Part shown: positions 1 to 7,623 of the stretch, piece after piece
How the letters are laid out: each line of letters begins with the position of its first letter
How positions within the stretch are numbered: position 1 is the stretch's first letter
DNA from: Pollutimonas sp035515055
GTDB taxonomy: Bacteria > Pseudomonadota > Gammaproteobacteria > Burkholderiales > Burkholderiaceae_B
Assembly (NCBI GenBank): GCA_035515055.1
Contig: DATJBV010000048.1
Coordinates: 1-17,708, forward strand
Reading direction: 5' to 3'
DNA: 17,708 nt
Position numbers and translations under genes: made by a program
Notes under the pieces: model-generated
The model's input: the letters and a program-made list of their open reading frames with translations, nothing else
Told to the model about the DNA's origin: nothing
Database searches by the model: none

Positions 1-637
<637 letters not shown>

Positions 638-639
638 TC

Positions 640-2697
640 TTACTCTCCTGTTTGTAAAACGTGTTCGACAGTCGCGGCGACACGCCCGACGGTCAAGCCA
701 AAATACTCGAATAGCACGCCGGCGGGTGCGGATTCGCCGTAGGTATCGATACCCACTACCGCGCCATCCAGGCCAACGTACTTGTGCCAGCCAGCTGTTA
801 CGCCGGCCTCGACCGCCACACGCGGCAAGCCGTCGGGCAACACGGACTTGCGCCATTGCGCGTCCTGAGCGTCGAATACGTTGGTGCAAGGCATGGACAC
901 GACACGCACGGCAATCCCCTTTGCGGCGAGCTGTTCCTGTGCGCCGAGGGCCAAGGCCACTTCAGATCCGGTGGCGATGATGACGGCGCGCGCATCTTGC
1001 GCATCGCGCAGCACGTATCCGCCTCGGCTAATGGCTGCAAGCGTTGCGGCATCGCGCGGCACGAAGGGCAGGTTCTGGCGCGACAACAGCAAAGCGCTGG
1101 GGCCGCCGTCCTGAACGTTCATGCCTGTGCTGGCCGGACGCTGGACCGCATGCGCCCAGGCCGCCGCCGTTTCGGTGGTGTCGCATGGCCGCCAGACATG
1201 GAGGTTGGGAATGAGGCGCAAGCTGGCCGCATGTTCGACCGACTGGTGCGTGGGACCATCTTCGCCCAAACCGATGGAGTCGTGCGTAAAGACATGCACG
1301 ACGCGCTGTTTCATTAGGGCGGCCATGCGCAAGGCATTGCGCGAGTAATCGGAGAATGTAAGGAACGTGCCGCCGAAGGGCAGATAGCCGCCATGCAACG
1401 CCATGCCGTTCATGATGGCCGCCATGCCGAATTCACGCACGCCATAGTTAATATGACGGCCCAGGGTAAGGTGCGCGTCGCCGGCGCGCACTGGGGTCAC
1501 GCCCTTCCAGTCGGTAAAATTGGAACCGGTGAGGTCGGCGGATCCGCCCAGGAATTCGGGCAATATTGCGGCAAATGCGGTAATTGCCAATTGCGATGCC
1601 TTGCGGGTGGCGATGGTTTCCGCTTTCTCGTTGCAGGCTTCGATGAAGGCCTGGGCCTGGCCGGCAAAATCGGCAGGCAGGACACTGGCCATGCGACGCT
1701 GTAATTCGGCTGCCTGGACGGGGAAAGCCTGCGCATAGGCGTCGAAACGCGACTGCCATTCCTGCTGCAGCCGCTTGCCTTCGGGCCGCGCGTCCCACAT
1801 GCCGTAGATGTCGTCCGGAACGTCGAACGCCTGGCTTGGGAGCTTCAAGGCCAAGCGCGTTGCGGCGACCTCTTCCTTGCCCAAAGGAGCGCCGTGCACT
1901 TTCTCGGTGCCCGCGGCGTTGGGTGCGCCCTTGCCGATGACCGTGCGGCAGCAGACAAGCGTGGGACCCTTCCCCTGGCCCGCCAGTGTCTTGGCTTGAA
2001 CAATTGCCGCGTCGAGCGCAACGGAATCGTGCCCGTCCACATCGCGCAATACATTCCAGCCGTAGCTTTCGAACCGCTTCGCGGTATCGTCGCCGAACCA
2101 ATGTTCAACACGGCCGTCGATGGAGATGCCGTTGTCGTCGTAGAACACAATAAGCTTGGAAAGTTTGAGCGTGCCGGCCAGCGAGCATGCCTCGTGCGAG
2201 ATGCCTTCCATGAGGCACCCGTCGCCGGCGAACGCGTATGTATAGTGATCGACCACCGCGTGGCCGTCCCGGTTGAACTCTTGCGCCAGCAAGGCTTCGG
2301 CCAGCGCCATGCCCACCGCGTTGGCCAGCCCCTGTCCCAACGGACCGGTGGTCGTTTCCACGCCCGCCGTGATGCCGACTTCGGGATGACCGGGGGTACG
2401 CGAATGCAGCTGGCGAAAATTCTTCAGTTCCTGGATCGGCAAGTCGTAGCCGGTCAGGTGCAGCAAGGCATAGATAAGCATCGAGCCGTGGCCGTTGGAC
2501 AGCACGAAGCGGTCGCGATCGAGCCAGGCCGGGTCGGCGGGATTGTGGCGCAGATGGCGCGACCACAGCGCCTGCGCGATGTCGGCCATGCCCATGGGGG
2601 CTCCGGGATGGCCGGAGTTGGCTTGTTGGACCGCGTCCATGGCGAGCGCCCGGATAGCGTTGGCCATGGAAGAATCTTGGGCAGACGTAAGGCTCAT
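640..2697 (-). CDS. tkt: Transketolase
   Basis: The protein has 685 residues, slightly longer than the roughly 660 usual for bacterial transketolases. The enzyme uses thiamine diphosphate and a divalent cation to move two-carbon units between sugar phosphates in the non-oxidative pentose phosphate pathway. Visible motifs are SGHPG (28-32), the thiamine-diphosphate signature starting at GDG (158-160) and ending near DDN (187-189), the pyrimidine-domain YGVREFGM with the catalytic Glu422, and HDSIGLGEDGPTHQ (472-485). The C-terminal domain has ATGSEV (575-580) and TYGESAP (652-658). The ATG at 2697 gives a full N-terminus; another ATG at 2667 would remove ten residues and is less likely. Directly downstream is gap. 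Upstream is an extended -10 promoter that overlaps the promoter of the divergent rsmE. Identity is secure. Confidence 0.97.
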   Translation of the reverse strand: MSLTSAQDSSMANAIRALAMDAVQQANSGHPGAPMGMADIAQALWSRHLRHNPADPAWLDRDRFVLSNGHGSMLIYALLHLTGYDLPIQELKNFRQLHSRTPGHPEVGITAGVETTTGPLGQGLANAVGMALAEALLAQEFNRDGHAVVDHYTYAFAGDGCLMEGISHEACSLAGTLKLSKLIVFYDDNGISIDGRVEHWFGDDTAKRFESYGWNVLRDVDGHDSVALDAAIVQAKTLAGQGKGPTLVCCRTVIGKGAPNAAGTEKVHGAPLGKEEVAATRLALKLPSQAFDVPDDIYGMWDARPEGKRLQQEWQSRFDAYAQAFPVQAAELQRRMASVLPADFAGQAQAFIEACNEKAETIATRKASQLAITAFAAILPEFLGGSADLTGSNFTDWKGVTPVRAGDAHLTLGRHINYGVREFGMAAIMNGMALHGGYLPFGGTFLTFSDYSRNALRMAALMKQRVVHVFTHDSIGLGEDGPTHQSVEHAASLRLIPNLHVWRPCDTTETAAAWAHAVQRPASTGMNVQDGGPSALLLSRQNLPFVPRDAATLAAISRGGYVLRDAQDARAVIIATGSEVALALGAQEQLAAKGIAVRVVSMPCTNVFDAQDAQWRKSVLPDGLPRVAVEAGVTAGWHKYVGLDGAVVGIDTYGESAPAGVLFEYFGLTVGRVAATVEHVLQTGE

Positions 2698-2767
2698 TTA
2701 AAACTCACAAGAGGTGCCGTAACCCGAAAAGGGGCCGACGCCGTCACTAAGGATCGCAAAGCTTCTG

Positions 2768-2776
2768 ATTTTAACA
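2768..2776 (-). promoter_or_regulatory. Predicted extended -10 promoter of tkt-gap
   Basis: Read on the minus strand this is TGTTAAAAT, that is TGn followed by a -10 box TAAAAT (5 of 6 to consensus). No good -35 is seen at 17 nt, which is common for extended -10 promoters. The predicted start of transcription is near 2761, leaving about 64 nt of leader before the tkt ATG. The element overlaps the -35 box proposed for rsmE. It is a prediction by eye only. Confidence 0.45.
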
Positions 2777-2800
2777 CCCACGCGCCAAGCCTTGTATCAT
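2771..2800 (+). promoter_or_regulatory. Predicted promoter of rsmE, giving a leaderless mRNA
   Basis: The -35 is TTAACA (2771-2776, 5 of 6 to consensus) and the -10 is TATCAT (2795-2800, 5 of 6), with an 18-bp spacer. The start of transcription expected about 7 nt after the -10 falls at 2807-2808, which is the A of the rsmE ATG. There is no purine-rich ribosome binding site before that ATG, which agrees with leaderless translation. Confidence 0.45.
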
Positions 2801-2807
2801 TGCCCCT

Positions 2808-3542
2808 ATGGCTACCCCACGCTTCTTCTGTTGCGCCCCGCTTGCGGCTCGCACAACCATTGAATTACCGGCAGACCTCGCTCATCACGCCATACGTGTG
2901 CTGCGCCTGAAGCCGGACACGGCAATCACCTTGTTCGACGGTCGCGGAGGCGAATATCCGGCACGGCTGCTTGTCGACGGGAAAAAGGCGTATGCCGAAA
3001 TAGGGGACCACGCAGCCATCGAAGCCGAATTGCCAGGCAACATTACCCTGGTGCAGGGTATGGCCGGCGGCGACAAAATGGATTGGATCATTGAAAAGGC
3101 GGCGGAACTAGGGGCTATCAGGCTTGTTCCTGTGGCCGCCCGCAAAAGCGTGTTGCAGCTTTCTGGCGATCGCCTTGCCAAGCGCCTTGTTCATTGGCGC
3201 CGCATTGCGCAGGCCGCCAGCGAACAATGCGGCCGCAACCGCATCATGCTCGTCGCCGAACCCATGCCCCTGCAAGCCTGTGTTGCGCAAATATCGGGGG
3301 CCGGCCAGGCCGCGCTATTCTGCGATCCCGCCGGCCGCCAGACGCTTGCCCAGGCCCTGGCACAGTCGCCCGGCGACCTGACTCTGCTGGTGGGTCCCGA
3401 AGGTGGATGGTCCACCGAAGAGCAGGCACTGGTGAAAGAAAACGGGCTGACCCCCGTCCGCTTCGGCCGTCGTGTGCTGCGTACCGAAACGGCCGGGCTG
3501 GCGTTGATAGCGGCGGTAACCGCCCTGCGCGGCTGGGAGTGA
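2808..3542 (+). CDS. rsmE: 16S rRNA (uracil-1498-N3)-methyltransferase, SPOUT family
   Basis: This 244-residue protein is the usual length for RsmE, which transfers a methyl group from S-adenosylmethionine to N3 of U1498 in helix 44 of 16S rRNA, acting on the small subunit. The N-terminal PUA-like domain covers roughly residues 1-70 (HHAIRVLRLKPD at 26-37). The C-terminal knotted SPOUT domain shows KMDWIIEKAAELG (90-102), EQCGRN (139-144), the cofactor loop GPEGG (196-200) and the knot motif GRRVLRTETA (220-229). The ATG at 2808 is the only sensible start. No ribosome binding site precedes it, and a promoter-like sequence ends 7 nt upstream. The gene diverges from tkt and converges on the barstar-like gene, with only 16 nt and no hairpin between the two stop codons. 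Identity is secure. Confidence 0.95.
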   Translation: MATPRFFCCAPLAARTTIELPADLAHHAIRVLRLKPDTAITLFDGRGGEYPARLLVDGKKAYAEIGDHAAIEAELPGNITLVQGMAGGDKMDWIIEKAAELGAIRLVPVAARKSVLQLSGDRLAKRLVHWRRIAQAASEQCGRNRIMLVAEPMPLQACVAQISGAGQAALFCDPAGRQTLAQALAQSPGDLTLLVGPEGGWSTEEQALVKENGLTPVRFGRRVLRTETAGLALIAAVTALRGWE

Positions 3543-3558
3543 CTCCGGCCGTCGACGC

Positions 3559-4029
3559 TTATTCGGGAAAACCTGAACCAAAATACGGCGTAGGCGCCAT
3601 GCCGGGCTCAGGGTCGGGGTGCTTGCCCGCGTGCTGCACGGTGTAGGCAAAGCGGCGGTCGTTATTGACGGCGAAATCGACGACATCGGAACATACTGCC
3701 AAAATGGCCTTTGCATCGTCAGCCAGGGCCGGGTCGCCGGAATGAAGCTTGTCGAACCATAAAAAGAGGCCGACTTTCTGGTCCAGGACGGTGTCGCACA
3801 AGCAATCGTACAAGGCGTCCAGATTGCCGCCAAAGAATTCGGGAAAGTCAACCGCTTTGACCACGGCGCGCAATACCGCCGAACGGCTGCGTGCGCGATC
3901 ACAATCGACGACGAACGCCGCCATGCCCAGGGCAGTGGCGGCCTCGATCACACTGACCTTTGAGTCCGCGGAAACATCCATCAGACCGCCTTTTTGCAGT
4001 TTCTTCTGCAAAGATTGGGCTTGGCTCAT
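3559..4029 (-). CDS. Barstar-like (RNase inhibitor family) protein
   Basis: The protein has 156 residues, longer than the roughly 90 of Bacillus barstar, with about 35 extra N-terminal residues and a Pro-rich tail. Barstar binds and blocks the secreted RNase barnase inside the producing cell. The family core is clear: FPEFFGGNLDALYDCL (62-77). Aligned by eye to barstar LPEYYGENLDALWDCL, Asp71 matches Asp35, Tyr74 matches Trp38, Asp75 matches Asp39, and Phe65 takes the place of Tyr29. The key acidic residues that plug the barnase active site are therefore kept. A second family-like stretch is the hydrophobic strand VGLFLWFDKL (86-95). The ATG overlaps the stop codon of the phospholipase gene (ATGA), so it is translated with it. 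No barnase-like RNase gene is in the window. The family call is good; the role (immunity, orphan regulator, or other partner) is unknown. Confidence 0.85.
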   Translation of the reverse strand: MSQAQSLQKKLQKGGLMDVSADSKVSVIEAATALGMAAFVVDCDRARSRSAVLRAVVKAVDFPEFFGGNLDALYDCLCDTVLDQKVGLFLWFDKLHSGDPALADDAKAILAVCSDVVDFAVNNDRRFAYTVQHAGKHPDPEPGMAPTPYFGSGFPE

Positions 4030-5252
4030 TCAGGCGCCTCCTTGAAAAACGCTTTTACCTCTTCAACACGGCTCATGCTATCGGAACGCCCCAGTCGGAT
4101 GAGTTCCTGGGTATAGCCGGCCTCGAACAACAAATACGAGACGAGTGCGCCGCCGGATGTCTGCCGACGACTGGACGACACCCCGACTACGCGTAGAAAC
4201 GCCCGGGCCGCGCGCGGCATTTCGTCCAGATGCATCAATGCGATTTCGTCCAGCGATTGGCTGGGCGTAATGACAAAGGTACTGACCGGGCGCAGCGACT
4301 GGCTTTTTAATACATTTGCAGGCAGTTGCGCAAGCAAACTATTAATACGGTCCATGCGCTCCACGTCCATCGACATGCTATCCAAAAAAATATTCGACAA
4401 CGCATGCCCGCCAATTTGCGCAAGTGTAGGGTATTTCGTATCGACTTTTCTTGCCTCGGGGTGGATATCGTCCTTATATCCTGTGCCGATGACGAATATT
4501 TTTTTTGCGCCTAAATGTATCGCGGGGCTCATGGGGGCAAGCTGTCGCATCGAGCCGTCGCCGCACCAGGCCGTTTGCCCTCGCACCAGCATGGCACGCG
4601 CGGGAAAGATGAAGGGAATGGCACTGGACGCCAGCAAGTGATCGACGCCGATGGCGCAAGGAACTGCTTGGCGCAGCGAACGCCTCCAGGGCTTGATCGT
4701 TCGATGCGATTGATAAAAGGTCAGGTGTTCGCCGGTCGTGTAGGCTGTGGCGGCGATGGCGATTGCGTCGAGCAGGTCGGCGTTCATGTTGACCTGCACG
4801 CGTTTGAAATCGAGCGTCCTTGCCAGCAGTTCGCCCAACGGGTCGTTATCGAGCAGCGAACGCGGTTGACGGTTACGCAGGGCCGGAAGCAGCCATCCTG
4901 CCGCGACCATGGCAAACCAGTGGAACCCGGTGCGCGCCAATCCCATCGGATCGGAGCGGTACACCATGCCAGTGTGCAGGCTGCTCCACAGTTCGCGCAG
5001 GCTTTCCATGCCGCCATGCGGATCGTCCGCGTGGCAGGCTATGGAGGCGGCATTGATGGCCCCGGCCGATGAGCCGCAAATAATACGAAACGGATTGGCA
5101 AAGCCCCGTGTACGCCCGGGATCGAGAATATCGAGGATGCCCGACAACACCCCCACCTGGTAGGCGGCTCGCGCGCCGCCCCCAGTGAGGATCAGGCCGA
5201 CCGGTGCAGTGTTGACGCTGACAGTATCAGGCGCTTCCGGAGGTATTGGCAT
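4026..5252 (-). CDS. Patatin-like phospholipase
   Basis: This 408-residue protein belongs to the patatin family, whose Ser-Asp dyad hydrolyses acyl esters of phospholipids. The oxyanion loop GGGARAAYQ (24-32) is followed by the nucleophile elbow GSSAG (60-64, Ser62) and the catalytic Asp in GDGS (231-234, Asp232). A hydrophobic segment at about 110-126 (FHWFAMVAAGWLLPAL region) may touch the membrane. There is no signal peptide, so it is probably cytosolic or membrane-associated. The ATG at 5252 lies 26 nt inside maeB with only a weak ribosome binding site, and no alternative start codon precedes the GGG motif. Translation probably depends on maeB. The stop overlaps the start of the barstar-like gene. 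An A8 run (4499-4506 on the plus strand as T8) lies just after the catalytic Asp and forms a possible -1 slippery site. The family is secure; the substrate is unknown. Confidence 0.9.
   Translation of the reverse strand: MPIPPEAPDTVSVNTAPVGLILTGGGARAAYQVGVLSGILDILDPGRTRGFANPFRIICGSSAGAINAASIACHADDPHGGMESLRELWSSLHTGMVYRSDPMGLARTGFHWFAMVAAGWLLPALRNRQPRSLLDNDPLGELLARTLDFKRVQVNMNADLLDAIAIAATAYTTGEHLTFYQSHRTIKPWRRSLRQAVPCAIGVDHLLASSAIPFIFPARAMLVRGQTAWCGDGSMRQLAPMSPAIHLGAKKIFVIGTGYKDDIHPEARKVDTKYPTLAQIGGHALSNIFLDSMSMDVERMDRINSLLAQLPANVLKSQSLRPVSTFVITPSQSLDEIALMHLDEMPRAARAFLRVVGVSSSRRQTSGGALVSYLLFEAGYTQELIRLGRSDSMSRVEEVKAFFKEAPE
4499..4506 (-). other. A8 homopolymer with A_AAA_AAA slippery heptamer inside phospholipase gene
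   Basis: On the coding strand the codons GCA AAA AAA ATA (residues 249-252) make a run of eight A bases containing an in-frame A_AAA_AAA heptamer. A -1 shift here would read eight more codons and then meet TAA, giving a product of about 260 residues that keeps both catalytic residues but loses the last third. Loss or gain of one A in the DNA would also truncate the protein. A T7 run lies about 115 nt further into the gene. Whether slippage happens is unknown. Confidence 0.35.
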
Positions 5253-7521
5253 CGACCACGGTCAGGGCCGTCATGTTGACGATACGTCGCACCGTTGAGC
5301 TTGACGTAAGAATATGGACAGGTGCATTGCAGCCCAACAAGAACGGGCCGACAGCCACATTGCCGCCCGCCGCGGTCTTGAGCAGGTTATAGGCAATATT
5401 CCCTGAATCCACATTGGGACATATGAGAAGATTGGCCTCGCCGTGCAAGGTCGTGGTAGGCAGTATGCGCTTGCGCAGGGCCTCGTTGAGCGCGCAGTCT
5501 CCGTGCATCTCGCCGTCGATTTCCAATTCGGGTGCGCGTTCCCGCACCAGTGCCAGCACTTCCTGCATTTTGCTGCCGGACGACGAGCTTCCCGTGCCGA
5601 AATTGGAGCGCGACAATAGCGCGACCTTGGGTTCGATATTGAGGCGGCGCATCTCGACGGCAGCCGAGATCGTGATCTCGGCGAGCTGTTCGGCTGTAGG
5701 ATTGTCGTTCACGTGGGTGTCGGCCATGGCGATGGTGCGCTCGGCAAGCAGCAGTATGTTCATGGCCGCATACGTCTTCGCCCCAGGCGCCTTGCCTATG
5801 ACCTCGTCGATGAAGCGCAGGTGGTCGGCATATGCCCCCACCGTGCCGCAGACCATGCCGTCGGCATCGCCCAGGCGGACCATCATTGCACCGATGAGCG
5901 TCAAGCGGCGGCGCATTTCGACGCGTGCCATCTCTTTGCTGATACCGCGCCGGCACATGAGCTCCCAGTACGTCGTCCAATAGCGGTGGAAACGCTCGTC
6001 GTAGTCGGGGTTGGTGACCTCGACGTCTTTACCCAGGCGCAGGCGCAGGCCGAATTTCTGGATACGATCGGCGAGCACCGATGGACGGCCCACCAAGATG
6101 GGCTTGGCCAGTTTTTCGTCGACGATGACTTGAACTGCGCGCAGCACGCGTTCGTCCTCGCCTTCGGTGAATACAATGCGCGATTTTTCGCCGTCGCGCA
6201 CCATTTTCTTGGCCACCGAGAACATGGGTTTCATGAAGGAACCCGAGCGGTAGACGAATTGCTGGAGCTGCTCCGCGTAGCCTTCCAGGTCGGCGATGGG
6301 CCGCGTGGCCACGCCATCTTTCATGGCCGCTACCGCAACCGCGACGCCGATGCGAACGATAAGACGCGGATCGAATGGCTTCGGAATGAAGTATTCGCGG
6401 CCAAAACTGACGCCATAGGTGCCATAGGCGGCGGCGACCATGTCGTTCTGCTCTTCCTGGGCCAACTTGCAGATGGCGATGACGGCCGCCTTTTCCATGC
6501 CGCGAGTGATCGTCGTGGCACCGACATCGAGGGCGCCGCGAAAGATATAGGGGAAACACAGAACGTTATTGACCTGATTCGGGTAATCGGTACGTCCGGT
6601 CGCCATGACGACATCGTTACGCACCGCGTGTGCGTCTTCCGGCAGGATTTCGGGATTGGGGTTGGCGAGTGCAAGGATGAGTGGGTTGGGCGCCATCTTG
6701 GCAACCATCTCGGGCTTGAGCACACCGCCCGCGGACAGTCCAAGAAAGACATCGGCGCCATCGATGATGTCGCCCAGCGTGCGCGCATCGGTGTCTTGGG
6801 CGAAGCGTTCCTTGATGGGGTCCATAAGCGCGGTGCGCCCTTTATAGACCACGCCTTCGATGTCGGAGACCCAGATATTTTCGATCGGCAACCCCAGATC
6901 CACCATGAGATCCAGACAGGCCAGGGCCGCGGCGCCGGCGCCCGAAACGACGACTTTTACCGTACTGACTTCTTTACCCACGACCTCGAGGCCGTTGATG
7001 AACGCGGCGGAAACGCATATGGCCGTGCCATGCTGGTCGTCGTGAAAAACCGGTATGTTCATGCGTTCGCGCAATTTGCGTTCAACCGTGAAGCACTCGG
7101 GCGCCTTGATGTCTTCCAGATTGATGCCGCCGAACGTCGGCTCCAGGCCGGCAATGATGTCGACAAGCTTGTCGGGGTCGGTTTCGTTGATCTCGATGTC
7201 GAAGACGTCGATGCCGGCGAATTTCTTGAACAGCACGGCCTTGCCTTCCATGACGGGCTTGGACGCAAGCGCCCCGATATTGCCGAGTCCGAGAACCGCC
7301 GTGCCGTTGGTTATTACGCCGACGAGGTTGCCACGCGCCGTGTAGCGGAATGCGTTGCGCGGATCGATGACGATCTCTTCGCATGCAGCCGCGACGCCGG
7401 GAGAATACGCCAATGCCAAGTCGCGCTGATTCGATAACTGCTTGGTCGGCGTAACTGATATCTTGCCAGGGCGGCCTTGCTCATGGTATTCCAGAGCAGC
7501 TTTGCGAAAATTCTCTTCCAT
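5227..7521 (-). CDS. maeB: NADP-dependent malic enzyme with phosphotransacetylase-like C-terminal domain
   Basis: The protein has 764 residues, matching the two-domain MaeB type. It decarboxylates malate to pyruvate and makes NADPH, linking the TCA cycle to pyruvate in the cytosol. The malic N-domain has AYSPGVA (38-44), MEGKAV with the likely catalytic Lys94, and FHDDQHGTA (159-167) for the metal. The NADP domain has SGAGAAA (193-199), LANPNPEI (285-292) and PNQVNNVLCFPYIFRG (314-329). The phosphotransacetylase-like domain covers about 445-757 (VGRPSVLADRI, RSNFGTGSSSSGSKMQ, and HGEANLLICPN). In this family that domain is regulatory and binds acetyl-CoA. The start at 7521 gives the family N-terminus MEENFRKAALEYH; an in-frame ATG at 7599 adds 26 unlike residues and has no binding site. 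The best ribosome site, AGGA, is 14 nt upstream and separated by an A8 run, which is unusually far. The gene is followed by the overlapping phospholipase gene. Confidence 0.95.
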   Translation of the reverse strand: MEENFRKAALEYHEQGRPGKISVTPTKQLSNQRDLALAYSPGVAAACEEIVIDPRNAFRYTARGNLVGVITNGTAVLGLGNIGALASKPVMEGKAVLFKKFAGIDVFDIEINETDPDKLVDIIAGLEPTFGGINLEDIKAPECFTVERKLRERMNIPVFHDDQHGTAICVSAAFINGLEVVGKEVSTVKVVVSGAGAAALACLDLMVDLGLPIENIWVSDIEGVVYKGRTALMDPIKERFAQDTDARTLGDIIDGADVFLGLSAGGVLKPEMVAKMAPNPLILALANPNPEILPEDAHAVRNDVVMATGRTDYPNQVNNVLCFPYIFRGALDVGATTITRGMEKAAVIAICKLAQEEQNDMVAAAYGTYGVSFGREYFIPKPFDPRLIVRIGVAVAVAAMKDGVATRPIADLEGYAEQLQQFVYRSGSFMKPMFSVAKKMVRDGEKSRIVFTEGEDERVLRAVQVIVDEKLAKPILVGRPSVLADRIQKFGLRLRLGKDVEVTNPDYDERFHRYWTTYWELMCRRGISKEMARVEMRRRLTLIGAMMVRLGDADGMVCGTVGAYADHLRFIDEVIGKAPGAKTYAAMNILLLAERTIAMADTHVNDNPTAEQLAEITISAAVEMRRLNIEPKVALLSRSNFGTGSSSSGSKMQEVLALVRERAPELEIDGEMHGDCALNEALRKRILPTTTLHGEANLLICPNVDSGNIAYNLLKTAAGGNVAVGPFLLGCNAPVHILTSSSTVRRIVNMTALTVVDANTSGSA

Positions 7522-7533
7522 GGTGCTTTTTTT

Positions 7534-7585
7534 TGTCCTAAGTGAATTAGACACACATTCTATCCTCTGGATATCGTTTAGGACA
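7534..7585 (-). promoter_or_regulatory. Nested inverted repeats in the maeB leader
   Basis: A perfect 8-bp inverted repeat (TGTCCTAA at 7534-7541 and TTAGGACA at 7578-7585) encloses 36 nt. Inside sits a perfect 5-bp hairpin (TATCC at 7561-7565, GGATA at 7569-7573). A competing short hairpin, CTAA (7538-7541) with TTAG (7547-7550), shares one arm. In the mRNA the arm nearest maeB contains the only AGGA-type ribosome site, so either stem would cover it. It could be an RNA switch or a DNA operator; both are inference. Confidence 0.35.
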
Positions 7586-7623
7586 TGGCTATACGCCATA
7601 TAAACAACAAGGAGGGGTACGGT

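Noticed and set aside
1894..2910. 338-codon open frame on the plus strand opposite tkt, running into the rsmE region
   Set aside because: It is antisense to conserved tkt motifs, has no ribosome site, and shows no recognisable domain; a shadow of the tkt codon pattern.
5713..7437. Long open frame (574 codons) on the plus strand opposite maeB
   Set aside because: Its translation has no family character and mirrors the codon bias of the GC-rich maeB gene. maeB is intact on the other strand.
7522..7599. 26-residue N-terminal extension of maeB from ATG at 7599
   Set aside because: No ribosome site precedes it, the residues are unlike malic enzymes, and the family N-terminus begins at 7521.
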